Of a DNA stretch of 43,786 nucleotides, positions 23,748-32,595 are shown one piece after another; the stretch's first letter is position 1, and every line of letters begins with the position of its first letter. The position numbers were made by a program, and so were the translations under genes. Under the pieces are notes generated by a model that saw only the letters and a program-made list of their open reading frames with translations, was not told the origin of the DNA and made no database searches. The DNA is from Clostridiaceae bacterium (GTDB lineage Bacteria > Bacillota > Clostridia > Peptostreptococcales > Natronincolaceae), in assembly GCA_018432235.1 (NCBI GenBank), contig JAHDLO010000027.1, forward strand, positions 1 to 43,786, in the 5' to 3' direction.

Positions 23748-24641
23748 TTAACCTAATAGTAGCTCTTCTTCTTGCCACAGCTGTTTTTTTCTAGGACGAA
23801 CTAATTCTCCAAATGCAGCGCCACCTAAAATTAGCGCAGCACCGGCTATCTGCAGAAGACTTAGCTTTTCTCCTAAAATTGCTGCTGAAAAGAGCAATGC
23901 AGAGAAGGGCTCTATGTAGCCACAGATTGACACCGACTGTATCTGCAGATTTCCAATGGCGGAAAAATAAAAGTAGCAGCCAATTCCTGTATTTACTACC
24001 CCTAATAACAGTATGGGTAGTAGCTTGCCCTGAGAAAGGTTGATTGAAAAGCCTTGCTTCAGGCCTATAAAAATTGCTACAGTTACAAAGCTTGCTATTA
24101 GCTGCCACATGGCATTTTCCAGTCCTGTAATACTAGCAGCCTTTTTATTGGATATTACCATTACAGCATACAAGATAGCTGCCATTATTCCACATATAAT
24201 TCCCCCTGACATTCCTCCCTGTGAAAAAAACTGTCCATTTACAAGCATCATTCCTATTATTACAGCAAGAAATCCCGTTAGCTTGACACTGGACATCTTT
24301 TCCTTAAATAAAAGGGGAGAAAGTACCATTACAATCATGGGGCCACAATAATATGCAAGGGTAGCGATACTTACACCGATTAGCTGGTACGCCTCATATA
24401 AAAATATCCATCCCGCACCCATAGCCATACCTGAGGCAACTAAATATAAGGAGTGGGCTTTGTTTTTCCAAAACCGTGGCTTTTGCTTAGAGAATGCAAA
24501 CAGCAAAATCAAAAAAAGGCTGCCAATCAAGGTTCTTAAAAATACGATTTCATAGCTGTTCAGTAAAATATAACTTGCAACAATTCCATTTGAGCCAAAC
24601 AACAGCAATGAAACAATATATTTGAAATATGCTTTTTTCAT
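23748..24641 (-). CDS. EamA/DMT-family transporter
   Basis: I use the ATG at 24641, giving 297 residues. In-frame ATGs at 24653 and 24677 are possible, but the latter overlaps the preceding gene. It has ten hydrophobic helices and two EamA repeats, as in drug/metabolite transporters; the second repeat holds GCYFYFSAIGNLQIQ and ILGEKLSLLQIAGAALILGG. It follows the YbaK/PrdX-type gene closely, so they probably share a transcript under the divergent LysR regulator. The exported compound is unknown. Confidence 0.85.
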   Translation of the reverse strand: MKKAYFKYIVSLLLFGSNGIVASYILLNSYEIVFLRTLIGSLFLILLFAFSKQKPRFWKNKAHSLYLVASGMAMGAGWIFLYEAYQLIGVSIATLAYYCGPMIVMVLSPLLFKEKMSSVKLTGFLAVIIGMMLVNGQFFSQGGMSGGIICGIMAAILYAVMVISNKKAASITGLENAMWQLIASFVTVAIFIGLKQGFSINLSQGKLLPILLLGVVNTGIGCYFYFSAIGNLQIQSVSICGYIEPFSALLFSAAILGEKLSLLQIAGAALILGGAAFGELVRPRKKQLWQEEELLLG

Positions 24642-24666
24642 TTTACACACCATTCCTTTTCCGCAT

Positions 24667-25206
24667 TTAAATTTCAATCACTGTCGGAATGTGTTTTGTA
24701 TAGGGTAAAAGGTTATTGAGAATCTGATTTGTTTCCACCTTCATATACCCGGTTGTAGTTCCATCGCTACATCCATACCACTCTTCCAATAGTACGTCCT
24801 TATCGAGAATAACCCTCACTCGATTGCCCTTATCCTTTAAAACTCCAAATATTGTTGCGGCTCCGATTTTTACCCCCAAAATGCTTTCCAACAGCTCTGC
24901 AGGAGCAAATGAAACCCGTGAAATGCCAAGCGTCCTGCTAAAATCCTTTGTCCTGAAGGGCTTATCTGCAGTAGTTACGAGTAAATAAAACTCTGTCTTT
25001 TGGCTATTACAGAGAAATAGCGTTTTTACCACCTTGGCATCTAATTTATGGCTGATGCTGATACAATCCTCCATAGTAATTGCCTCAGCTGTATCAACCC
25101 TTTCAAAGGGAATCTGTAGCTCTTCCAAAGCTTCATAAACCATTTCATGCAGGGGAGACTTATAGCAGTCAGGTGCTTTTTTTATAATGTCACTTACAAA
25201 AATCAT
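24667..25206 (-). CDS. YbaK/ProX-type aminoacyl-tRNA editing protein (PrdX-like)
   Basis: A 179-residue YbaK-fold protein. It shows LGISRVSFAPAELLESILGV and the KTLFLCN segment with the conserved lysine. Family members clear mischarged Ala-tRNA(Pro) or Cys-tRNA(Pro) in trans. The length and N-terminal extension fit PrdX/ProXp-ala-like proteins of clostridia. It is transcribed divergently from a LysR regulator and sits before a DMT exporter. Confidence 0.82.
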   Translation of the reverse strand: MIFVSDIIKKAPDCYKSPLHEMVYEALEELQIPFERVDTAEAITMEDCISISHKLDAKVVKTLFLCNSQKTEFYLLVTTADKPFRTKDFSRTLGISRVSFAPAELLESILGVKIGAATIFGVLKDKGNRVRVILDKDVLLEEWYGCSDGTTTGYMKVETNQILNNLLPYTKHIPTVIEI

Positions 25207-25284
25207 CCTTCTATACCTATTCCTTTCTATACTTGAACATTTAATGATGATAGTATATCATAATAGCATATATTACAAAAACAA

Positions 25285-25313
25285 ATGTTTGTCATGGTAT
25301 ATATGACAAACAT
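25285..25313. promoter_or_regulatory. LysR operator: 11-bp perfect inverted repeat
   Basis: ATGTTTGTCAT and ATGACAAACAT are separated by 7 bp in the divergent intergene. The arms are perfect complements. This excludes the upstream in-frame start for the LysR gene, because the site lies inside that extension. Confidence 0.75.
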
Positions 25314-25332
25314 TCATGGAAGGAATAGTGCT

Positions 25333-26202
25333 ATGAATATTCAAAAATATATGGCATTTGTTAAATCTGTGGAGCATGGCAGCTTTACAAAGGCTGCAGA
25401 GGCTTTAAACTACACACAATCCGGCATCAGCCGTATGATCAACGATTTGGAAACAGAATGGGGCGTATGCCTTCTTGAACGAGGCAGGGCCGGGGTCAGC
25501 TTAACCTCCGATGGCCTAAAGCTATTGCCGCAGCTGCAACGAATCTGCAATGAGCATGATATTCTAATGACACAAATCGAAGAGCTGCATGGTATGGAAT
25601 CCGGTCTAATTCGTATCGGCACCTTCTCCAGTGTTGCAACCCATTGGCTGCCCAATATGATAAAGATTTTTCAGAAAAACTATCCTCAGATTAGTTTTGA
25701 GCTTCTGCTGGGGGATTATGCAGAGATTGAGGGCTGGATTTTAGAAGGACGTGTAGATTTCGGGTTTTTAAGGCTTCCCACAGAGGTAAAGCTGGAATCC
25801 ATATTTTTGGAGCAGGACCCATTTCTGGTGGTGCTTCCTCTGGACCATCCCCTAGCAGCCTGCGATAGATTTCCCATAGGGGAATTATTGAATAGTCCCT
25901 TTATGCTGCTGGAAAAGGGGACAAATGCTGAAATTTCCGAGATATTTCAGCAGCACAATATTTCACCCCGTATTCATTTTACAACCTGGGATGACTATTC
26001 AATCATGTCAATGGTGGAAAATGGTCTGGGTATCAGTATATTGCCAAAATTGATTTTGCAGCGCAATCCCTACAATATAATAGCAAAGGAGCTTGAGGCT
26101 CCGGCCTTTAGAAATATCGGTGTTGCTATGCGGGATAAGAAATTACTTTCGATTGCTGCTAAGGGATTTTTGGAGTATTTGCAGTATAGAAGGAGAGATT
26201 AG
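25333..26202 (+). CDS. LysR-family transcriptional regulator
   Basis: I use the ATG at 25333, after GGAAGG, giving 289 residues. The N-terminal winged helix (about residues 3-60) contains GSFTKAAEALNYTQSGISRM. The effector domain begins near residue 90 (SGLIRIGTFSSVATHWLP). It is divergent from the YbaK/PrdX-type and DMT-exporter genes, and the 11-bp inverted repeat between them is its probable site. The effector is unknown. Confidence 0.9.
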   Translation: MNIQKYMAFVKSVEHGSFTKAAEALNYTQSGISRMINDLETEWGVCLLERGRAGVSLTSDGLKLLPQLQRICNEHDILMTQIEELHGMESGLIRIGTFSSVATHWLPNMIKIFQKNYPQISFELLLGDYAEIEGWILEGRVDFGFLRLPTEVKLESIFLEQDPFLVVLPLDHPLAACDRFPIGELLNSPFMLLEKGTNAEISEIFQQHNISPRIHFTTWDDYSIMSMVENGLGISILPKLILQRNPYNIIAKELEAPAFRNIGVAMRDKKLLSIAAKGFLEYLQYRRRD

Positions 26203-26209
26203 CCATAAG

Positions 26210-26262
26210 AAAAACCGCAGCTAACTGTAGTAGGATTAACCTATCTCTTAGCTGCGGTTTTT
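26210..26262. terminator. Bidirectional terminator between LysR and CPBP genes
   Basis: AAAAACCGCAGCTAA pairs perfectly over 15 bp with TTAGCTGCGGTTTTT. A- and T-tracts lie on both sides, so it can end both convergent transcripts. Its right arm overlaps the last codons of the CPBP frame. Confidence 0.92.
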
Positions 26263-27091
26263 ATATAAGAAAGACATTCCTTCCCTTCACTAAAAATAAT
26301 GTCTCTATTTTCTCGTCTTTGCTTATTATACTCATATAAGAGAATACCAAGCAAGGTTACAATTCCTATTAGGATTCTGACCCACTCAATATGAAAGATA
26401 TTTGTAGTGGTAAAAAATATAGCCGCGGAAGAAAGAAATAGTGTATTCATCAGCCCATGTATTAGTGTAGCAGCAATAACAGACCTAGACTTGTATCTAA
26501 TGTAGCTAATAATTAGAGAAAGTATCATCAGTTGTAAAGTGTTAATTATTGAACCTTTTACGGGATTATCTATATACTTGTACCATGCCGCAACCGGAAT
26601 ATGCCATACACCCCATGCAATACCAGTTAGTATTGAAGATTTTGCAATGCCCAAATCCTTTAGTTGCGTATATAAAAAGCCTCTCCATCCCACTTCTTCA
26701 AAAAGGCAGAGATGGATGCAATTGATATACCTACAGCAATATTTATTCCTAATATTTTTAAAGCTTCATTTATACCAACGACTTGATTTTCAAATAAAAT
26801 AATGCCCATCATATTTAAAAGCAATGACATTAATATAGGTATTAGCAGCGCATATAAAAGCCATCTATTATGCTGAAGAGATAATTTAATATCTGATTTA
26901 AGCCCTTCTTTTAAAAAGCTCTTTTGTAATATTATTACCGCAATAAAAGGAAATAGCATAGGTATACCAAGTAGGTCAAGGCTTACTGGATTCGAGTGCC
27001 CTCCCTGTATTTGCAATATAAAATGAAATAATATAGTTAACAAATATGTTATTCCAATAAAGGCTATGCTTTTTTCTCTTCTTTCCTTCAA
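26241..27091 (-). pseudogene. CPBP-family intramembrane protease, frameshifted
   Basis: Two overlapping minus-strand frames make one protein. The first (TTG start at 27091 after AAGGAG) holds four or five helices. The second begins within the catalytic motif and continues MGWRGFLYTQLKDLG, then GIAWGVWHIPVAAWYK and VIAATLIHGLMNT, the other CPBP/Abi motifs. The shift lies near 26686-26700. Adding one T to the TTTTT run there restores FFEEVGWRGFLY, the EExxxR glutamates, and a 283-residue protein of normal length. It is either a recent one-base deletion or a homopolymer sequencing error. Confidence 0.8.
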
Positions 27092-27163
27092 TGTAAACCA
27101 CTCCTTAGGAGACAACGGGTTAATTGTCCCAGCTCTTCGTAGATTGTCGGGACACGAAATCCC

Positions 27164-27715
27164 TTAAGTAAGATCTTCTAGTTCTTTCATAATTTCATAA
27201 ATTTTTCTGGTAGTATTGACATTTCTAACAGTCATCTTTTTATATAAACCTGTACCAACAACCTTCACTAAGCCACTCCTAGTCACATTCTCTTTGCCGA
27301 CAGACCATAAAACCTCACCCGATGTGAATAAAACCATATCAATGTCCTGCTTAATCGTTAGGCTAGTATTAATTGTCTCCTTATCAATTTCCTCCCATAG
27401 GAAAAGTACATCACTTTTCATATCTTTATCATTTTTCCAAAAATCCGGCAAGGTCTTCATTATTACTTCAAAATCCTCTATGCTGCGTATCAACACCTTT
27501 ATTTCTAATTGAAAATCGTCAAATATTGCCTTCTCTAAAAGTGAGGATATTTGAGCCCTTGTGTGTCCTTCCTCAACGAAAACAACATTTCCTGAATTAA
27601 TATACGTAACCACCGATTTCATTCCTACTCGTAAAAAGGTTTCTTTGAGTATCTTCATGTCTACCTTATTTTTACCACCAACATTTATCCCTCGCAGTAA
27701 AGCTACATAGATCAT
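27164..27715 (-). CDS. DUF1697 family protein
   Basis: I use the ATG at 27715 after TAGGAGG, giving 183 residues. It matches DUF1697: MIYVALLRGINVGGKNKVDM at the N-terminus, VVTYINSGNVVF, and the closing TVRNVNTTRKIYEIM. The family has an alpha/beta fold and no established function. Confidence 0.92.
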   Translation of the reverse strand: MIYVALLRGINVGGKNKVDMKILKETFLRVGMKSVVTYINSGNVVFVEEGHTRAQISSLLEKAIFDDFQLEIKVLIRSIEDFEVIMKTLPDFWKNDKDMKSDVLFLWEEIDKETINTSLTIKQDIDMVLFTSGEVLWSVGKENVTRSGLVKVVGTGLYKKMTVRNVNTTRKIYEIMKELEDLT

Positions 27716-27842
27716 GTTTTTTCCTCCTAATAATGTTGTTTTGTGCAATTATGCTAAAAACGTTGGGTTTCCTGCTCTTTTATCGTCAAACCCTATTATA
27801 TTTTCAAGTCTCTTAGTTATATCTTTTTATGTGAGGTTTTAG

Positions 27843-28274
27843 TTATTTACCTATTTTATTAAACCTTTCTAGGATTTCCCTCTCTTCTTCTGTTGTAGGT
27901 TCATCTAATACAATATGATGTGGAATTTTTTGCTTGCTGGCATCGATGCAAACAAAGGTTACAAAGCCCTCTGCTACCTTAATATCTGTATTGTTTCTAA
28001 GGGCCTTGGTATAGACGGTAAGGCTAGTCTTGCCTGCTTTAATGCCTGTTGATACAAATCTTATCATGTCGCCATTAAATGCTGGCCCTAGATATTTCAA
28101 GGAGTGTATCTCAATTGCAACCAAATGATCCGTCTCACCATACTTTCCATATAGATTTGAGGCCCCTAAAAAAGAGGCTTCTGCAAACCATTCAGCCATT
28201 CTCCCAGCAAATAAAGTATCGTGATGATTCATATCTTGACCTGTTACTAATCTTGATGTTTCATAGTGCTTCAT
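27843..28274 (-). CDS. Acyl-CoA thioesterase (hotdog fold)
   Basis: A 143-residue hotdog protein of the YciA/BACH acyl-CoA hydrolase type. Key features are MNHHDTLFAGRMAEWFAEAS (catalytic region) and VAIEIHSLKYLGPAFNGDMI. It probably hydrolyses acyl-CoA; the chain length is unknown. It has its own ribosome binding site (GGAGGATA). Confidence 0.9.
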   Translation of the reverse strand: MKHYETSRLVTGQDMNHHDTLFAGRMAEWFAEASFLGASNLYGKYGETDHLVAIEIHSLKYLGPAFNGDMIRFVSTGIKAGKTSLTVYTKALRNNTDIKVAEGFVTFVCIDASKQKIPHHIVLDEPTTEEEREILERFNKIGK

Positions 28275-28550
28275 GTATATCCTCCTCGCAATTATCGCAT
28301 CCCTTGTAGGTTCGACTTTACTTAATACTACTATTCAATGGATGATAATAAAATCCTGCTTACATTAAAACCGGATGCCTTCTACTCCCTTAAAAATCAG
28401 TTTGCATTATCCCTCATATAGGCAATTAACCCTCCACTTTTTTTACCTTAATAAAATATTAATGAATTCTTTAGTACTATCCTAGTTTTTTTACAGATTT
28501 AATGCGATAGACTAGTACCATAAAACTAAAGCAAAGGAAGGGATGAACTA

Positions 28551-29804
28551 ATGACAAAGTTAACGAAGCAATCAACAGGGATGAACACTATCATTGAGGA
28601 GGTTTGGACACAAGGGCCAGATTCGCCATTAGAAGTCCCTCAATTACACCGAAATACTTGGGTAGAGATTTATCTAGATAAAATCGAGGACAATATCCAT
28701 CAATTAAAAAACCTTCTGCCAGCAACAACGGGATTGATGGCTGCGGTAAAGGCCGATGCCTATGGCCACGGCACTCTAGCGGTAGCTCGAATTGCTCTTG
28801 AGGCTGGGGCCAATGCTCTGGTGGTATCCATACTGGAGGAAGCCCTTTATCTTCGTAGTAATGGCATAACCGCACAGATTTTGATATTAACCCCTATTAA
28901 CCCCTATGATGTAGACTTAGCCATAGCTAATGATCTTTCAGTCACTCTTATACAAGCATCATGGATAGAGGAAATGAGACTTTATCGCAGACTAAAGGGT
29001 AATTTAAAAGTCCATATAAAAATAGATACTGGTTTAGGCAGAATAGGCTTAAGAAGCATTGGTGAGCTTGAGGAGATAACCGATTTAATTAAGAATGAAA
29101 GCATCACCATGGAAGGCATGTATACCCACTTTGCCACAGCAAATCATGATGACCCTTCCTGCTATAAAAGCCAGTATCAGCAATTTGTCAAAATGATGAA
29201 TTGGACGAAGGAGAGGGAAATTCCGATTAAGACCTTTCATTGCAGCAATACAGCTGCTGCGCTAAAGTATCCTGAAGATATATTGGACATGGTGAGGATA
29301 GGCGTAGGCATGTTCGGCATTTATCCTTCTAAAGAGATTCAAGAGGGGACTTCTGTACATTTAAACACAGCACTGTCCTTTCATTCAAGAATATTACAGG
29401 TGAAAAAAATACTGAAGGGTGAAAAAATAGGATACGACCAAGCATACACAGCAACAGAAGACCAATGGATTGCCACCATCCCAGTAGGCTATGGCGATGG
29501 ATGGTTCAGGTGCTTTCAGGGCTTTTATCTGTTGGTGGAGGGAGAAATTGCCCCCATCGTCGGTAGGATTTGCATGGACCAATTAATGATAAAGCTCCCA
29601 AGGCCTTATCCAGCAGGCACCAAGGTGACCTTAATAGGAGAAAACAATGGTCATAAAATAACTCTGGAGGACCTGGCAAACCATATTGAAAGCGTTCCTC
29701 AAGAAATCCCTTCCATGATTACCTATCGTGTTCCTAGAGTATATTACTATAAAGGCGTTCCTGTCCACATACAAAAAGAAAGAACCTGGAGAACAGAAAA
29801 ATAA
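28551..29804 (+). CDS. alr: Alanine racemase
   Basis: A 417-residue fold-type III PLP racemase, making D-alanine for the cell wall. The PLP lysine is in AVKADAYGHG (Lys67), the dimer-interface catalytic Tyr region is IGYDQAYTA, and IDTGLGRIGLR and GRICMDQLMIKL are conserved. The N-terminus is about 25-30 residues longer than usual, but the ATG has a good ribosome binding site (GGAAGGG). It is monocistronic. A pair of short REP-like palindromes lies just downstream. Related racemases of other amino acids cannot be excluded. Confidence 0.9.
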   Translation: MTKLTKQSTGMNTIIEEVWTQGPDSPLEVPQLHRNTWVEIYLDKIEDNIHQLKNLLPATTGLMAAVKADAYGHGTLAVARIALEAGANALVVSILEEALYLRSNGITAQILILTPINPYDVDLAIANDLSVTLIQASWIEEMRLYRRLKGNLKVHIKIDTGLGRIGLRSIGELEEITDLIKNESITMEGMYTHFATANHDDPSCYKSQYQQFVKMMNWTKEREIPIKTFHCSNTAAALKYPEDILDMVRIGVGMFGIYPSKEIQEGTSVHLNTALSFHSRILQVKKILKGEKIGYDQAYTATEDQWIATIPVGYGDGWFRCFQGFYLLVEGEIAPIVGRICMDQLMIKLPRPYPAGTKVTLIGENNGHKITLEDLANHIESVPQEIPSMITYRVPRVYYYKGVPVHIQKERTWRTEK

Positions 29805-29805
29805 G

Positions 29806-29830
29806 TCACGGGGACGTTTTGTTTGGCACG
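29806..29830 (-). repeat. REP-like palindrome, copy 1
   Basis: On the reverse strand it has the GTGCCAAACAAAACGTCCCC core, closed by a GTGAC/GGCAC-type stem. It lies immediately after the alanine racemase stop and faces copy 2. Confidence 0.75.
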
Positions 29831-29883
29831 TTTTCACTCGCACTTACCTCAAATACCGTTTCAAGCTATTATCCTACTTACTG

Positions 29884-29933
29884 ACGTGACAAACAAAGCG
29901 TCCCCTTGGCATCCCCTTGGCACCCCTTGGCAC
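29884..29933 (+). repeat. REP-like palindrome, copy 2, with 3x CCCCTTGGCA tail
   Basis: The GTGACAAACAAAGCGTCCCC core is followed by three near-tandem copies of CCCCTTGGCA. With copy 1 in the opposite orientation 53 bp away it forms a BIME-like pair. The rest of the 282-bp gap (29805-30086) shows nothing else. Confidence 0.72.
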
Positions 29934-30086
29934 AACAACCCTCATCTTTCTATCCTCTAGACTTTTACTTATTATTTGCGGTAATATTAAAGATATCAGT
30001 CATTAGACCCATGGATGCTGCAATCTTTTCCAGAAAAATTTTATAGGTGGCAGATTATTAAAGTATTAGGATAGGGGTGCAAATAG

Positions 30087-31058
30087 ATGAGGCTTCACAG
30101 ACTTTTAGGAATTATTATGCTCCTTGATTCACGCGGCATAATGCCAGCTAAAAATCTAGCAAAGATACTTGAAACCTCTGAAAGAACAATATATAGGGAT
30201 ATTGATATATTATGTGAGGCAGGCATTCCTATAGCTTCAATTTCAGGGCCCAATGGTGGTTTTTCCTTTATGGAGGGATATAAAGTAAATTCAAATTCCC
30301 TGGAAAGTGGAGATGCACTTCATCTATTACTTTCAGGTATGGGTGTTAGACCAGAAAAAAATACTGAAATGAGCCAACAGTTAAAGAATGCCTTAATTAA
30401 GCTTGAAAACAGTGTATCAACAGAGCATAGAGAAGAAATCATAAAGGCTAAGGAAAGGTTTTTTATTGATTCAGAGCCATGGTGGGGTAGAAGGGTTCAG
30501 AATACAAATTTAGATATAATTAAGAGCTCGGTACTAAATTTAAGAAAGCTAAGAGTAAACTATCGAAAGTATAAGGGAGAAATATCAGAAAGAGTACTGA
30601 GACCCTATGGTGTTGTGGTTAAAAACTCAGATTGGTATCTAATCGCCTTTTGCGAACTTAAAAAATCGATTAGAGTTTTTATGTGCAATAGGATACAGAG
30701 TATTGAAATTTTAAATGATGGCTTTACCATCCCAGAGAATTTTTCACTTGAAGGCTTCTGGGAAGCCAGCAAAAAACAGTTCGTCAAGCAAGCCTCTGTT
30801 AAAGCCCCGCAAGAATTATATCCAGTTAAGATTAGATCCTATGAAGCAAAGAAGCAGCTTCTAGATGGTTTCTATGTCCATGGTTCTTGTAAGGAAGGTA
30901 ATGCCTGGGTTTATGATATCGATATGATCAGCTTTCAAACCGCTTGTAATGTGATATTTCCCTTAAGTGATAGGCTGGAGGTTTTAGAACCCCTTGAGCT
31001 AAGAAACTTCATTTTAAAAAAATGCGAAAAAATTTTAGTTTTATATAATCCTAAATAA
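30087..31058 (+). CDS. WYL-domain (YafY-type) transcriptional regulator
   Basis: A 323-residue protein with an N-terminal DeoR-like helix-turn-helix (GIMPAKNLAKILETSERTIY, DIDILCEAGIPI) and a WYL domain near residues 140-215 (DWYLIAFCELKKSIRVF is the signature). A C-terminal WCX extension follows. These proteins sense oligonucleotides or other small ligands. It precedes a GyrI-like gene in the same direction, 72 bp away, so the two are probably co-regulated. Confidence 0.9.
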   Translation: MRLHRLLGIIMLLDSRGIMPAKNLAKILETSERTIYRDIDILCEAGIPIASISGPNGGFSFMEGYKVNSNSLESGDALHLLLSGMGVRPEKNTEMSQQLKNALIKLENSVSTEHREEIIKAKERFFIDSEPWWGRRVQNTNLDIIKSSVLNLRKLRVNYRKYKGEISERVLRPYGVVVKNSDWYLIAFCELKKSIRVFMCNRIQSIEILNDGFTIPENFSLEGFWEASKKQFVKQASVKAPQELYPVKIRSYEAKKQLLDGFYVHGSCKEGNAWVYDIDMISFQTACNVIFPLSDRLEVLEPLELRNFILKKCEKILVLYNPK

Positions 31059-31130
31059 ATTCCTGACATGCTGTTGGCAAGAATTACTTGATATACTGTA
31101 AGTAATCAAGTACAAGGAGGCGTTGGTAAA

Positions 31131-31580
31131 ATGGAAGGAAAGGTCGCTAATATCAATGAATTAAAGGCTGTTGGTATAACCTACTTTGGAGACAACCAAA
31201 AGGGAGAAATTCCCAGTCTGTGGGAGGCATTTAACAGACAATACTCAGAAATACAGCACAAGAGTAAGTCCATGAGATGCTATGGTATTTGTGATAGTAA
31301 TGTGGACTCGGAGGGTAAATTTCACTACACTGCATGTGCAGAAGTAGACAGCTTTGAAGGTGTACCTGAAAATATGGAAACTAAGTTCGTTGAAGCCGGT
31401 AAATATGTTGTATATACCTATAGCGGTTCTATAAAGGATTTAGGTGAATTCTACGAAAAAATCTTTACACAGTGGATTCCAGCTGGTGGCTATGAACTAG
31501 ACTGTAGACCTCAACTGGAATTATATGATGATAGATTTATGAGAAATGGAGAATTTGACATATATATCCCCATAAAATAA
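31131..31580 (+). CDS. GyrI-like small-molecule-binding protein
   Basis: A 149-residue protein of the GyrI/AraC-effector-domain family, with no DNA-binding domain. It opens VANINELKAVGITYFGDNQKG, has CYGICDSN and KFVEAGKYVVYTYSGS in the middle, and ends FDIYIPIK, all usual for the family. The ATG follows AAGGAGG. Pairing with a WYL regulator is common and suggests a ligand-binding partner or detoxifier. Confidence 0.85.
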   Translation: MEGKVANINELKAVGITYFGDNQKGEIPSLWEAFNRQYSEIQHKSKSMRCYGICDSNVDSEGKFHYTACAEVDSFEGVPENMETKFVEAGKYVVYTYSGSIKDLGEFYEKIFTQWIPAGGYELDCRPQLELYDDRFMRNGEFDIYIPIK

Positions 31581-31653
31581 TTTCATTTTTTTACTTAAGC
31601 TCTAATTTAGAGTTATGTAAATACATCAGATGTGTAAGCTTTTAAAATAAATC

Positions 31654-31757
31654 CCTCAGTAAATTGATATGCTCTAATTGTGGTGGACAGTCAAAATAAT
31701 AAAACTGTTTATGGCAAGTAGGAGCATATCAATTGTAACCTACTGAGGACTTTTTTT
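31654..31757 (+). other. Long two-part stem-loop ending in T7
   Basis: CCTCAGTA (31654) pairs with TACTGAGG (31741-31748), and ATTGATATGCTC (31663) pairs with GAGCATATCAAT (31722-31733). A small ACAGT/ACTGT pair sits in the loop. TTTTTTT follows at 31751. It looks like a structured terminator after the GyrI-like gene, or a small RNA or MITE remnant. The rest of 31581-31878 shows no other signal. Confidence 0.65.
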
Positions 31758-31878
31758 ATATTCCTTAATGAATCGAATCATTCGTACAATAACAATCGGT
31801 ATGATTGGTCAATATTGTTCATCAGCAGTATAGCTGATTGCACAACAGCAAACCGTCTACGGACATATATCATTGCAT

Positions 31879-32595
31879 TTATTGCAGCTCAGCAAATCTC
31901 CACCAAGCAAATGTGCCAACTATTCCTGCTAATCCTGTAGAAGCAAGTATAATTATGCTGTTCAGATTAAGAAACCCTGTACTTAGAAAAACCGAAGGGA
32001 TTGTCCACGGAAAATATGGGGCAAATCCCAACGAGGCCATTACACTTGAGAAAATAACGATTACCAGAATGAGCCCTAATGGCGCCAAGTATCCTTTACT
32101 AATATTTGCTAGCAAGGTGCCTGGTGTAGTAACAGCAATAAACAGTAGTGATGTAATAACAAATCTAAAAAAAGTATTCAAAATAAAATCACCTGACCAC
32201 CCTGTAAGCCCTAAAACACTGCCTACAGCGAGGCCGATGGCAAACATATACATTGAAAGCAATACATTCCACACTAAAATTATTAGCATTTTAGACATTA
32301 CAATTTGAGACCTGGATATGGGCTTTGCAAGCAAATCCTTAATCGTCCTATCTGTAAACTCTCTACCAAATACCCATGCCGCAATAAATGTATATCCGAT
32401 AAGTCCCAGTGCAGCAAGATTATTAAGCAATTCCGTTAAATATATTTGCCAATTGAGATCACCGGTATTACTAGATAGAATAATACCCGCTCCCATCATA
32501 ATTGGCCCAAATGCGAAAACCAAAAAAACCAGCCAAAACACATTAGCACGGATGATCTTACGAAGCTCACAATGCAGAATAGAGAACATATTCAT
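31879..32595 (-). CDS. ABC-2 type permease
   Basis: A 238-residue membrane protein with six hydrophobic segments, of the ABC-2 permease class. Its ATG overlaps the ATPase stop by one base (TAATG), so the two are translationally coupled. The helix pattern and FGREFTDRTIKDLLAKPISR are typical of bacitracin/lantibiotic-type or Nat-type exporters. The substrate is not evident. Confidence 0.85.
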   Translation of the reverse strand: MNMFSILHCELRKIIRANVFWLVFLVFAFGPIMMGAGIILSSNTGDLNWQIYLTELLNNLAALGLIGYTFIAAWVFGREFTDRTIKDLLAKPISRSQIVMSKMLIILVWNVLLSMYMFAIGLAVGSVLGLTGWSGDFILNTFFRFVITSLLFIAVTTPGTLLANISKGYLAPLGLILVIVIFSSVMASLGFAPYFPWTIPSVFLSTGFLNLNSIIILASTGLAGIVGTFAWWRFAELQ

